Assembly: GCA_015680685.1 (NCBI GenBank)
Contig: MNCI01025357.1
Span: 206,118-270,117, forward strand
Origin: Gnetum montanum
Taxonomy: Eukaryota; Streptophyta; Gnetopsida; Gnetales; Gnetaceae
Direction: 5' to 3'
Length of the DNA stretch: 64,000 bases
Shown: positions 10,801 to 22,400 of the stretch, in pieces
Numbering within the stretch: the stretch's first letter is position 1
Layout: every line of letters begins with the position of its first letter
Position numbers and translations under genes: made by a program
The notes under the pieces: model-generated
Told to the model about the DNA's origin: nothing
Database searches by the model: none
Seen by the model: the letters and a program-made list of their open reading frames with translations, nothing else

Positions 10801-12770
10801 AAATGAAAACTCATCCTCGAGTTCCTTACAATAATATAAGGTAGGTATGGAATTATTGAGGGAAATGGAACTAATGGGATGACATGTGAACGGATCATTA
10901 TTACAAGACTTGACAAAACTGGTGTTCATGACAACAAGGGTGAACACCTTATTATAATGACATCAGGCCTTTGTTGGCAGCTAAGAAAGAGAGAGAGAAA
11001 GAAGTGTTGCTACTGCCAACGCCAAGATTGTGCCTTCATTGTCCATCCATAAGCACGCCATCGATCTTGCTCCTTACATAGCTACTTCAACACTACTCCA
11101 TTCCAAGTGTTTACTCTAGATCTAATCCATTGTTTGCATGTCCATCATCTGCACACACAACACAATCGTATATTAGCAAGGGTAATTGAATCATCATGTA
11201 TTTGATACCTTGCTTCGGTGTAAACTCATTGGCTAGGTTGTGGTATGGCTAATATGGATCTGGGAATATATCAATGATGACTACCGAAGGTGTAGGGGTT
11301 AGGAAGAAAATTAAAAATTTTAGGGCTAAGGGAAAATCGAAAAAATCAAGCCTCATACCCCCATGACTAATCGCGAACCTCCAGTAGTGTTAGAATGGAG
11401 AAAGAAAAGGAGTAAGAAAGATAGAAAAAAAGGGACAACTATGGCATCTATGAAATGGATGTCAAGATGGAAATGAATAAAATAAAATTAATTGCAAAAT
11501 ATTAAGGGAAAGAATTTAACTAATGCTTCAAATAGAAATGTTAGTGGGTCCTCCCCAAAGCAGGCTCATGCCCTTAATGCCCTGACAAACCCACATTCAT
11601 AGAGTCCGTGGACCCTGGGAATGTCATTTGAAATAAGAGTTAAAGTCTTAACCACAAGAATTTACCAAAAAGAAAACAATGCATCAACCAAAATATATAC
11701 ATGAAGGATACAACCGGCAATGAGGTGAACAATGGAGAGAAGGATGGAGAGAAGAGAAATGGAATGGAATCCCAAGAACAAGGTGGTGTATAGCCCCTTG
11801 TGTGTTTGATGATTAATGTGACTTGGCAAATCTCATTCCAACTCTAGCCTAAAACCAACCACATCCAGTGACTTCGCATCAACGCATTCAGTTAAACCAT
11901 CCACTTGGGCAACAAGAATGCACGCTCCAAGAGCTACCACCATTCCGACGAAACAAAGGAGAGAATGGGAAGCGAGAAGGGCCTTAGTTAGAAGGAACAC
12001 TTTTGGTTCCATAACTAGTGCTTGTAGCGCAAATATTTATTTCGTCTAAGGGATGTGCTTTGAATTCTCACGTGGTTTTTTTTCTTGTGTTTTGTGGTTT
12101 TATGCATGAGAACCACACCATGCAAATACATCTTATTTTTATTGTCTCGGCTTTCGATAATTGGGTAACATCGGAATGGCAAGAAAACTCAAGAAGAAAC
12201 ATTTAGGCATCCAAGAGAATGACCAACACAAAAGCATCAAGTTCCCTTGAAGTCACACCCTTTTCAATCCATGAGTCCTTCCTTGGTTTGAGAAATCCCT
12301 AGTCACCGATTAGTTAAATTTCTTATTAGAAAGGGACTGTACATTTTCAAGCTGAGAGAGATCATAGAAATTGGTGGATGGATGGATGAAGCGAGCTCAT
12401 TGCTTGACATATCAAAAGAAACATACCTTAGTATTAGCATTGTGACTTAAAGGTAAAAACCAAACATTAGCAATCAATATGAAAACAGTTCATACCATCA
12501 TGGAGAACGCTTATTATGGGACAAACTTACAGGGTGGATCAGACACACACACACACACACACACAAAATGAAAAAAGTATAACGATGTTGTAAAACAAAA
12601 ATGAGAAAAGTTAAAGAAATTTGTAAAACAAAAATGTTGAAAAAAAATGTTGTAAAACAAAAACATTGTAAAACAAAAATCAAAAAAGAACTGAGGGTCC
12701 CATATGATTAGCATAGGTGGACATCTCCCCCATGACTGAGTTGTAAGGGAGAGATTTGAAATAATGAGCA
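10801..12770 (-). other. Long non-coding 3' region of element B
   Basis: This is the homologue of 7190-9106 in A and 59330-61300 in F. Shared islands include gtcctccccaaagcaggctcatgc (11550-11574) and the block near 12730 (ctcccccatgactgagttg). No protein is readable. A (AC)n microsatellite at 12543-12565 and an A-rich stretch of aaaacaaaaat units (12580-12690) are private to this copy. Confidence 0.7.
12543..12565. repeat. (AC)n microsatellite
   Basis: About 11 tandem AC dinucleotides lie within the 3' region of element B. Confidence 0.95.
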
Positions 12771-12837
12771 CCTATTTGAATTTCTAAGAAGTGCCCAACT
12801 TCTCCCAATTGATGATCTTAGATTGAGGGGTGGAAGT

Positions 12838-13600
12838 TGGCGACGCTCATATTTCAATGTGTCTATGCCTTCATTATGAGCATGGGTTTCCTCAGTTCAT
12901 TCCATGCATATTTTTCTGCTCCTTCTAGTAGCTGTCAACCACGGAGTGTCTACTACTTCTTGTGTGGTTGCTACATACAGGCATCTTTGGTTCAAAGTTT
13001 CATGGGCACACCTGTTACATGGAGGTATTTCCTCCATGTTGTCACTCGATGAATCACTGTATGTGATGCATGGAACTTTCCTCTTCTTGATCTTTCCACA
13101 TATGTTTATCTTAGAGATTTCCAATCAAAGATCGCGGATCCTAAGGCATGCATCTACTGTACTTAGCCATGCCCTTCCGATTATAATCGGGAAGTCCCCT
13201 TCATTGTTGTTAACTTTGATCACCAGGAAATCAGCTGGGTAAGCCCAACCACACACAGTGGTAATGATGTCCTCCACCAATCCCAAGGGAATGGTGATGG
13301 ACTGGTCTGCCAACTCTAGTTGAATGTTGCTCTTCTTAAGTTGGGGCAGGTTCCAGGCATGGTACATCTCACGTGAAATTAAGTTGACTCCAGAACCTGA
13401 GTCAAGAAGAGCCTTATGTGGTTCATTTCTGGTGATTTGCAAATAGATTAAGGGACTCCCAGGGTCAGTTAGCTTCCTGAGAAGGTGGCCCACCTTGATC
13501 CAGTCAATTACGATATGCGTTAACATAACTGTATGCGTTACGCTCTGTTGGACTGAAGGGTGCTCTGAAGTGTTAGATGGTGGAGGAGTGTACATGGCCT
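12838..13600 (-). pseudogene. Protease region of element B, ending at a large deletion
   Basis: The frame 13595 to 13125 encodes THTVMLTHIVIDWIKVGHL, then ITRNEPHKALLDSGSGVNLIS with the intact aspartic-protease DSG triad near 13385-13395, then DFPIIIGRAWLSTVDACL. After one stop a second frame (13124-12897) gives KRKVPCITYSDS and NQRCLYVATTQEVVD, which match 4960-5110 of element A. Homology stops near 12840. The sequence that should encode RT, RNase H and integrase is absent, and by 12770 the read is already in the 3' region. Confidence 0.85.
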
Positions 13601-16040
13601 CAACTGCTTATTGTTGCGAGAGTTTATCTGGGCTTTTGATCCTGAAGTAAGGTCTTCTCTTTTTATAGTTGTCAGAATCAGCAGCAGGTTGGATATTTAC
13701 AGCTCTCGTAGCATGACATTACTGTGGTTGAGGAGGAAGTTCCCCTTGCATTGTTGGAGCAGGAGGTGTTATGGGAACTACTTGTGGTGGAAGAGGTGCG
13801 GATGGATTAGGAAGATGGTGTGGGTATGGAGTCTCCCCTGGAGGAGAAGGAGTCCTTCTGAAGTAGTCCTAAGCTTGGTAGTGATGGTTGGGGGTTGTGT
13901 GACCCATAGAGTCACTTGGAGAAATCGGCTGCTACACATAATAACCATATGGATCAGGCTACCGGTAAGGGTATTTTTGTGTTCGCGGTGGCATCCCCCA
14001 TGACTATGGGTATTGCCACTACTGATGTTGTTTGATGGGCTGTGGTGGATTTCCACTTGGATAATACGTTAAGGGTTGGTGGAATTGCCTTGGGTTACCT
14101 TGTGGATAAGGTAACCTTCAAGGTGTTTGCCGTTGGTTGAGTCTTGGATTAAGCGCATACACCCCAGAATCCTGTAGATGTGAGATGTTGGGGCAACATG
14201 CCTTAGGATGGTCATAATGGCAGATCTCACATCCACCGTCATCGTCTAAATCAGAATCCTCAGCCACATCGGAGTTAGTGATTTTTCCCTTACCCTTGTT
14301 ATGTGTAGGGCCTAAATCTCTCCACTTTTTCTTACTTTTGTCACTACTTTGTTCAACCTTAGACTCTTCTACAATTTTTAAGACAGTTTCGATTTTAGAT
14401 TCTAAGGAACTCCATACATCGTCTACCTTAGCCACTAATTCTATTATTAATTATTTGATCGGCAAGATTTTCCAGTTCACCAATTCTTCGACTGGTGACT
14501 CATCCTCTTCATCACAGAATTTCACTCCCTTCTTTCGAAGGGAGGGATCACAATTATACTCTTCCGCACTTTTCCTTTTCTATAGCTCACCCTCTTCATT
14601 TGCTACTTGCTCCAATAAGCTATGTACTTCATGGGCTCTAAGTTGTGAGAGTCTCCCTTGGACGTAAGTCCCAAGGGTTCTTCTAGTTTCATTCCTTAGC
14701 CCATCCACGATGTGGCGAAGTTGATCCCACTAAGCATACCCATGGCCCGGGCAACGATGTAACAATGTGTAATAGCAGGCCATGGTAGCATCCAAGGGTT
14801 CGTGTGTACCTTGCTTCTAGCCTTAGATCTGCTTACGCAAATTGGACACTCTGGGGTATGTTTGATACTTTTCGTTGAACAGTTCTAGCATCGTACTCCA
14901 CCTCCTGATGGTTTTTTGTTCTAAGGACCGGTACCAGCTCTCTACTTCTTTGCTGAGTGTCCTTGGGAATAGCTTAAGTTTTTTCCACTCATTTTCTATA
15001 TTCTGCAAGGCACAGGCATCATGGAATGCCTGTAAATGATTTTTCAGATCAGCATTGTATCCCCCTTCAAATCGTGGGATGTTATTCATGTCTAATCATT
15101 TGATCCGGCTATCCTTTAAATTCCTTGTGGGAATCCTAACTACCTCCGTTATGTCAAGCATACTTTGGGTTGAGAGTAGGGGCTTGTCATGATCATCTCT
15201 TTCATGATGCGTGTGATGTCTGCGTTGTTCCCTACTCTCCCTACATCCTTACCCTTGTCCTCTCTCTCAACTTTCCCATCGAGGTTTTTCATCCTTTTTA
15301 CTTTTATCCTCACTTTTATGTTCATGGTGGCTGCGCCCAGATGTGGAAGGAGAGGATGAGTAATGGGATGAAGGAGAAGAAAAAGGGGAACTATTACCAT
15401 GACGATGTTTCTTGCCTTCTCTTTGACTGCTACGGCCCCGATCATTGTGACGATCAAAGTGCCCGTCCTTAGCATGAGTGGTTGTTCCCTCTGTGAACAT
15501 TTGGTGTTCACAGGCATCAGAACTAGGGATACGTATCATTGATTGTAGGTTCTGATACTCAACCTCTTTACCATTGTTAGGAGGGGGAACATCCTTTGCT
15601 AAAGAACCCGTGATAAAGGGTTCCTCGTCTTCTACTTCACTAAGGACATGTGGGGCCTTGCCCTTCGACAATGTATGTTGGCTATCCTGCCTTAAGTCTC
15701 TCATACGTTGGGCATCTGTGGGATAATAATCCCTCATGTCAAAATCCTCTGCAATGTATTCAGCATATAGCTCGGTCATGCCTATCTGTGCCAAGGCACG
15801 GAAAAACATGTGAGAGATTGATCGATCTGGGGGTAACACAATGTTACCTTGCAAGTCTCTCCACTGCAGTTGTTCGTCCTGATGGAGAACAAAGGTAAAA
15901 TTAGGAATATACTCATTGGGATGAGTATATGTCATCTTATATTGTTTAGGACTTGGCTAATTTTGGTTATGTGTTTTATCTTGCCGACTGTCTCGTGTGT
16001 GGTCCTTAGGTGGTGAGTTGCTCTTATGAGAAGAAGGCAT
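13601..16040 (-). pseudogene. gag of element B (nearly readable)
   Basis: ATG at 16040 (MPSSHKSNSPP) is in frame with a long open stretch at 15935-15267 after a single TAG. That stretch holds THPNEYIPNFTFVLHQDEQ, RDLQGNIVLPPDRSI and a Ser/His-rich tail. The retrotransposon-gag domain (NNIPRFEGGYNADLKNHLQ, ENEWKKLKLF, EVESWYRSLEQ) is at 15089-14823. A coiled-coil-like segment and a Cys/His cluster, CEICHYDHPKACCP (irregular zinc knuckle), lie at 14435-14118. A Pro/Gln/Tyr-rich linker leads to protease. Frame changes near 15270 and 15100 and scattered stops make it inactive. Confidence 0.83.
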
Positions 16041-16161
16041 TTTTATCGGTGTGCTAATTTCACCGTTATATAATTTTTATTTGATTAACCCAAAGGTTTG
16101 TTAAGGATCAAAATGATGTGAGTGATATCCCTTATGTTCTACTTGGTGCACAAACACTTAG

Positions 16162-16180
16162 TCCCTGGCAACGGTGCCAA
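16162..16180 (-). other. Primer-binding site of element B
   Basis: On the minus strand TTGGCACCGTTGCCAGGGA follows the 5' LTR end. It is one base different from the site of element A. Confidence 0.82.
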
Positions 16181-17134
16181 TGATGTGTGGTGAGGTACCC
16201 GTACACTCAACCATATGAAACGAGCGTAGCACGCGTGATCTGGTCGAACTCCGTAGACTAAATGCCTAAATGCCCCATGGAACACTTGGGGTTAATCATT
16301 CATTGTCTTCCCAGACTTACTTGTTATTGTCACGGTGTATGGTTAAGTAAGTCTGAGGTATATGATTTTTTTGGTCTTTTATGGTTTTATGTCTTCTACA
16401 CTAAGAGCAAAGGGTTGAGAAAGCTAACTAATTCTAACTAATGTCCTAAGTCTAAATTAACTAGCATCAACATCCATTTCCACTTACTGTACACACCCTG
16501 AACTATGCAACTATGGCTACCAAATGCTAATCGTTACTGGGATCACCACACGTAACGCACGTGCTCAAAGTGGTCGTACTGAGGCACCTAACTAGCCTAA
16601 GTGTGATGAGCAGTTGATTCCTTGACTAGCCGTACACATCCGTAGATGCTCGTAATCAAGTCATACTCATCCCACATTCTAGGAGACAAGGGTGAGAGAA
16701 TCTAATCGCGATGAGTAGCCGATTCCTTGGTTAATCGTACACAGTTGTCAATGCTCGTAACCAAGTCGTACTCATGCTGCATTACTAGGAAAACAATAAA
16801 TAACATGTAATAAACCTATTCCATGCACTGCAAGGTTTATCCACAAAGCTTGTCTTTATTGTCGTACACAACTTGTGTTTAGGTACAAAGTTGCTCGAAT
16901 AAAGATCCGTTCACTTAGGGACTCCTACTACGGGCACATGGAAAATATTCTATCTCTGGAGTGACTAAACTACCAGAGCTTCGCTACTTCTAGCCTAGGA
17001 TGAGAAATGAAGGGAGTGCCACCTCTTATTTATAAATTTGGCGACAGATCGCGATATCGTGTACGCGAAATTGCAGGGGACGACGTGATATCACGTATGC
17101 GATATCGCGGCCCATGCGATATCGCGTCTCATCA
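16181..17134 (-). repeat. 5' LTR of element B
   Basis: It is 954 bp, ends TG...CA, and pairs with 9834-10787. By eye differences from the left LTR are clustered near the outer end and sparse elsewhere. The U3 palindromes (gatatcgcg/cgcgatatc types) occupy about 17040-17134. Confidence 0.93.
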
Positions 17135-17139
17135 CTTGG

Positions 17140-17271
17140 GAAGATAACAATTAACTAACCCATTCTTGTTCTGTGAAGGCGCATAAGCATTTAGTCCTTG
17201 GAATTCGATCAGATCGTGCGTGAATGCTCGTATTCATATGGTTGAGTGTAGGGGTACCTCGCTCCTCATCA
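17140..17271 (+). repeat. 3' LTR of element A, second part
   Basis: It matches 1741-1872 of the 5' LTR, ends CATCA, and is followed by the TSD acttt at 17272-17276. Confidence 0.9.
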
Positions 17272-17276
17272 ACTTT

Positions 17277-19330
17277 GTAGATAATTCTTTTTTTATAATT
17301 GACAATTCTCTGCAACATATCAATAACCTTTTAGCTAGAGTGGAAGATTAGTGCATGTTATCTAGCTCTCAGATTAATTGGTAAAAATATGTTTTTTATT
17401 ATAATGACAATATTGATTAGTGTGTTACTTTCAAGACTTGGAAAATATTTTAAAAAGATTATCTTTAAAATATTAGAAATACCTTTTTCTTTTGATCCTA
17501 ATCTTACTATTTTGGGTCATTATGTGGTTGATAAAATTGAAAAGAAGCTTGATAAATAGAATGAAAAAAAGCTCCCCATTGTTGGCAAAGTGTTAGTTAT
17601 TAAGTAAATACTTCAATTAACTCAAGTTTATTACTCTAGTTGTTGGACTCCTAAAACTTTTTATGATAGAATTAGTCTTATTATCCATTAGTTTCTTTGG
17701 TCTACTAAGCAACATAGAAAAGGTTTGTCTAGAGTTGTTTGGGATATCTGCACTTGTAGCAACAAAGATGGAGGACTTGTCCTCATTAATTATTGTAACT
17801 AGGGTATTTCTCTTATAGCAAAATAGATTGCAAAGTGCATTAATGAAGATTATATTTGGATGCTTCTTTTAAAAAACAAACTTATGTAAGAAAAACCTAA
17901 GAATGATAATAATTGGTCTTCTAATACTCTATTCATTGTTTTCTTTTTCCTTAGATCATTTCTATTTGGTTTTCCAATTCTTAAACAAATTTAGAAGACT
18001 AAGTGCAAGTTTAGTAAATATTGGAATTATAATTTTAGAATATATGCTTAATTAAATTAGCCCATGGTAACTTCCTTTTAATGAAGTAGCTTGGGCTACT
18101 AATGCATCTAGATTATGTACCACTTGGAGAAAATTTGGGATTAATGTAGTTTTTGGGCTAAATATACATGATAGATGGATTACTTGGAATGAAGCTTCTA
18201 GCCTTTATGGTTTGAATAAAAAAAGAAACAGAAATTTTAAAAAAGTAATTTCTAATCTTGAGAATTTATTTAAAGTTGACAATAGTTTTGCATTAGGATT
18301 TTCTAGATATTTTTTGAAATGATGGCAAATCTATTTTTTCTTTTAATTCAAAAGTTGTTTATGAGATTATTACAAAGAATGATTTTATTCATAACAAATT
18401 CAACAAGGCCTAGAAAATGTAATTATCCTCATAGTTTTGGATGAGGAAAATGAAAGATATTTAGAGAGCTTCTACATTTCCAAAAATTCCTATTGTTTTA
18501 TGGTGTTTTATTTATCAAGGTCTTCCTTTTGTCATTTGTCTTAAACATATAAGAAATGTTTTTCGTCAATGTCTTCTTTGTAGAAGTGAAGACTCATTTG
18601 ATCATGTTTTTTTTAAATGTCCTATTACTTAGCATGCTTGGAAATCGACATCCAAAAGTTATAACAACTTTCAATCAAGCATCAATAAAGTCATTCTTAG
18701 TGATTAGCTTACTTTGTCTAATTCCTTTCTTTGCATTTGGAAATGTCTTCAATTACTTTTCCTATACTCTATTTAGACACTTCAATGTGTAGTTATTTTT
18801 TAGCACCAAAAACATAACTATGACCTTTCTTTAGAAGTCAAATACCATATTCTCAAAGATGTCACTTTTTAGCTACAACTTTAAGCAAAAAAGCTCATAG
18901 TCAAAGTTAAACAATTAATTTGTTTTCTACACTATTATTTTTTTAGAGGCTCAAAGATGGGAAGCTTTCAGCTTTTGGTGCTATTTGTTCTTTATTTTTT
19001 ATTGATGTATTTTTTATCTTTAAAGAGAGTTTTCTCCTTCTCTTTGCAAGAATCCCTTTAGTAAATAGTGAAAACTTGTGAAAGTGCTTTTGAATAAGGG
19101 CAAGGCTTGATCTTCTTCCTATCCTAAAGGTGAGGTTTTTTAGGATTAATTGTAAGAATGAAAACCTAGAAAGGCATTTCCAAAACCATTGAGCTTTTAA
19201 CTCTCTCTTTGATGGTATGATGTACTTCGAATTTTTTAAATATTATTTTTCGTTTTTGGGAGGTTAAACATTCCCCTTAGGTTGCTTAAGTACCTTTTAC
19301 ATCAACTTGAACTAGGATCTTAAAAAAAAA
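17277..19330 (+). pseudogene. LINE (L1-type) ORF2 relic, right half
   Basis: The LINE resumes with the decayed catalytic box (FVDN for FADD) and IIDNSLQHINNLLARVED, then IEKKLDK-WNEKKLPIVGKVLVIKQIL near 17530-17610 and WTPKTFYDRISLIIHQFLWSTK near 17650-17705. The C-terminal zinc-binding region follows near 18430-18640, with PIVLWCFIYQGLPFVICLKHIRN, then CLLCRSEDSFDHVFFKCP. These are standard segments of plant L1-type LINEs. Many stops are present. The 3' end is uncertain; a run of A at 19321-19330 is a candidate tail. Confidence 0.82.
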
Positions 19331-19795
19331 GTTTCAATCTATAAAAAGATAAATTTTGAATTTTAATTTATAAAAATTAAAATTTTACCTTTTTATAAAA
19401 ATAATTATAAATTCAAAAGTAGCTTGTTATTAGCTTTTTATAAAAAAAAATGAGTATTATTACAATGATAAGACATATAAAATTCTAATTTGACTATATA
19501 TATCTTAAGGGTTAAAAAAAGGTTTAGGTTATAAAGTAAATATTGTTTAAAAATATTTTGCGTACAACTCTTTGATCATAATGGCATGGTATGATAGGTA
19601 AGCCCCAAGTGATTGCTATGCAGCAGAATTTAGCCTAGTGGTATAGGTCTTGGCTTAATAACCCCAGGTTATAAAGGTTATAAACTAATAAAAAACAATC
19701 TTTAAAAGGTAACCACAAAAGAAGAAATTATCTTTTGTAGAATTTAATTTTGTACATGAATAACTCCCTCCCTTTCAAAACTATAAAATGTTCTT
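19331..19795. other. AT-rich intergenic stretch, no gene seen
   Basis: The stretch is strongly AT-rich, with runs such as taaaaataatta and ttttataaaaaaaaatg. I see no coding potential or repeat boundary. Confidence 0.6.
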
Positions 19796-20646
19796 TTGAA
19801 AAAAAGAAACAAAATAAAAATAAATAAAAAGAGTTTTAGTGGTTTACGTTCATTACAAAATCGGACAGTCTTCGCCAACTTCTGCTTTTTCTTGCGATCG
19901 TGGTACAATTACAGAATACATGGACGCTATAACCCCAGAAAGCACATTGCTTCCAATGGCCATGGAAACACGCACAGGACTGGGTATCCCAGAACCAGCA
20001 AAAGAATTTCAGCTTGCATTACTGCTATTGAGGATGAAAGCCTGACATGCTCAACTGCTGGATTGCCATCTGTCATGCTTATTATATCGTCAGACCCATA
20101 TTTCTCTATGGCTGCTTTAAGCAGAGACGACGAAACGAGTTCTAGTTTTAACCATATTTTGTTATTCCTAAATGCGTAACTGGACAGATTGGACAGAGAG
20201 AAATAGGAATGCTTAAGCAGAGCCCTGTATATGACTCTGCAAGCTCTTACAGAATATTGCTACATTGATGAATTGGCAAATGGCAATGAACTACTTTGAA
20301 TTGAATAATTATGATCGTGTTCTAGCGTAGTGTAATGTTTCCGTGAAAGAAAAGCGGGACTCTGTCAGGCTGGAGATGGATGCCAGGGCAATATTTTATG
20401 ATTATGTGCATGTGGCCAGAAGTCTTGGGTTTCCTTCGGATGGCTCAAATTTCGCTATTGATGTGGTATTTAAGGAAGACACGTGGTTCACAAACAAGAG
20501 CACTGACGCCAAAGATTGTGAGCATTCTGATATTTTGGGTTCAGTGGCTCACCCGGAGGAGGATGAGAAGCATGAGTTTCGAAAGCGTTATGTATTGCCG
20601 CAATGTATTGGTGCCCAATATTGTTAAAGGGTTTCTTCGATCTTAG
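19796..20646 (+). pseudogene. Unassigned coding-like relic, possibly a host gene fragment
   Basis: Two open stretches stand out in an AT-rich setting by a higher GC content. 19839-20045 (68 codons) contains TITEYMDAITPESTLLPMAM. 20343-20627 (94 codons) contains ARAIFYDYVHVARSLGFPSDG, FAIDVVFKEDTWF and ends GAQYC. Between them other frames give readable pieces such as LQALTEYCYIDELANG near 20235. This suggests one ancestral frame broken by indels. I do not recognise a family, and no retroelement domain is visible. It could be a degraded exon or gene copy, or chance ORFs. Confidence 0.35.
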
Positions 20647-20871
20647 TTGAGAAAGGGTAATGATGAAATGGAAATGGAATTTGCTGTGAATGAGAATGTA
20701 ATCGTGAGTGATATAAAGTTTGTTTGAAACACGCTTAAGCAGATCAAGACTCTGTATCTCCTGCCAAAAGCAGTTGCCGTCAACATGCCCGATAGAATGA
20801 AATCATGGCCTTGCTCGAAGAAAGAAGAATAAATTTATTGAAGAACCGCAAACACCGAAAGCACTTTGCTG

Positions 20872-20895
20872 TTATTATTATTATTATTATTATAT
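20872..20895. repeat. (TTA)n microsatellite
   Basis: About eight tandem TTA/ATT units. Confidence 0.9.
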
Positions 20896-21196
20896 AGTTT
20901 AGCTAGATCAAGGTTGCTGAAATGTTTTCTCCATTGTCTAGAGAAACCAAAGAGGCTATTAATTTGTGTCTGTTGTAGAATATCTTTAAAATTTTTATAT
21001 ATTGCAGAGCTGTATTATCTGCTGCTGGGTAGCTTTTATGCTTTGCATAAATACTGCTTGTAGCATAGTTACCAGCGACGGATTTGAAATGTTTCGCGTT
21101 TTATGTTTCGAAACGAAACCCGTTTCAAAACACCGTTACACCGTTACATTCAGTGTTCACTGTTGCTACCAAGTTCAAAGGTTTTAAATTAAATAT

Positions 21197-21395
21197 CAGC
21201 CTAAAATTTTAAAAATAACAGAATTGAATCATCTAATATACTATATTTTAATGTAAATGTAAATTTTTTTTCATTTATATCCAAAAGGTTATACTATCTT
21301 AAAATTTAAAAAATAAGCAGAATTGAATAACCTACTATGCTATATTTTAATGAAAATGCAATTTTTTCATTTCTATCCAAATATATATTTTTAGT
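21197..21395. repeat. Approximately 100-bp tandem duplication
   Basis: Two diverged copies run head to tail, each holding cagaattgaat, then ctatattttaatg and a T-rich tract before catttatatcc or catttctatcc. Confidence 0.75.
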
Positions 21396-22400
21396 TTGAA
21401 TGCATTTTGAAAGTAAACATATTCAAAATTGTATATACTAACATTAAAATTGCTAAAAGGTTTTTTATTCGCAACCTTCCCTTTCTCCGTTTTATGTCAC
21501 ATTTTTGTTGCCGTCAGGTTGCTCCATGGCTTGTCGCTTGTCGCTGACAATTTGTGAACGAGCAAACAAATAAAGAAGCACTGGAACTGTGCGGACTGGA
21601 TGGTTATTTTAATATTTGCTTTTTAAGGTGCCGTGCACATCATAATGTTATATAGCTAACAGTTGTGGCTTTTGTTACCTGAATTGGTATTGAGATGGAA
21701 TACATGTAAGAATAACAATGGTGGAAGACAGAATAAAGAATTATCAACATCCAGCCAGATGTTGCATAATTTTATTTATGCAACAAGTGATTATAGATAA
21801 TCCTCACAGATACCAGAGCTAAGACTGATCATCAGCAGAATCGCAGAACAAGACTGTTGAAGACAGCAATGAAAAATTATAGAGAAGTATTGGTATTGGC
21901 TTACAGCAGCTCTGCCGAAGAATCAGGAAGAAGTAAACGTTTTGTATTTGGCAAACCACATTTAAAACATTTGTCCATAATTTGGCGTTGTGGACGGAAA
22001 CACAACGTGGAACGTGAGTTGCAAGTCAGAACATTTTGTTATACTAATCTGGGTGAGCAACGTTCATGGTATTAACATTACCACAATGTCCATGCTAGGC
22101 ACAGGGCCATAGACTTATTGGTCTAATCACCAAGGTATGGTTTCATGATTTGAATAGGGGTACTTTTAACGAGAGGTACCATGCAACTTTTAAATTATTG
22201 TCATTTATCAACAAAACTCCCTCTGCGCATAACAATGACCCTTACTTATAGTTTGTTTTCAGGTTTTGACCCTCCCCTTTCTCCTAAAATGATGTCCCCT
22301 AAGTATATTTTGCTTAACTTCTACTGACAGCATTATTATATGTACAAAAGAAAATGCAATTGACATTTAAGGGGTTGTTATAAGAACTAAATGATGGTAC

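Larger units (their letters stand above)
9834..17134 (-). mobile_element. Element B: non-autonomous Athila-like retrotransposon nested in A's 3' LTR
   Basis: It is 7.3 kb long, with two 954-bp LTRs (9834-10787 and 16181-17134) and TSD cttgg. It reads leftwards: 5' LTR at the right, PBS 16162-16180, gag, protease, then a direct jump near 12.8 kb into the 3' non-coding region, PPT and 3' LTR. RT, RNase H and integrase are missing altogether, roughly 2 kb relative to element A. Gag and protease have stops. LTRs, PBS and PPT, the cis elements needed for mobilisation by a partner, are preserved. Confidence 0.92.
1032..17271 (+). mobile_element. Element A: Athila-like Ty3/gypsy retrotransposon, degenerate, split by element B
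   Basis: The element is bounded by 841-bp LTRs (1032-1872, and 9125-9833 plus 17140-17271 once element B and its duplicated target are removed) and by the TSD acttt. It has a PBS of the TGGCACCGTTGC type at 1874, gag, protease, RT, a shortened integrase region, an approximately 1.9-kb non-coding 3' region, and a PPT before 9125. The RT block (FLDGYSGYNQI, FGLCNAPATFQR, FMDDF) and the PBS type resemble the Athila lineage. RNase H and the integrase zinc-finger start are deleted near 6222. Many stops and visibly diverged LTRs mark an old, inactive copy. Confidence 0.9.
20647..22395. other. Intergenic DNA without a recognisable gene
   Basis: The stretch contains a TTA microsatellite, a roughly 100-bp tandem duplication (listed separately) and a 72-codon ORF at 21857-22075 of no known similarity. 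A short block at 22088-22110 (ccatgctaggcacagggcc) resembles the start of the element C LTR and may be an older LTR scrap. Otherwise nothing was recognised. Confidence 0.5.

Noticed and set aside
12498-12771. Cys/Phe-rich ORFs on the minus strand over the AC microsatellite
   Set aside because: Translation of a microsatellite and an A-rich simple sequence in the non-coding region of element B.
21080-21150. tttcgaaacgaaacccg block resembling a terminal inverted repeat
   Set aside because: No partner repeat or target duplication was found nearby, so a DNA transposon could not be supported.
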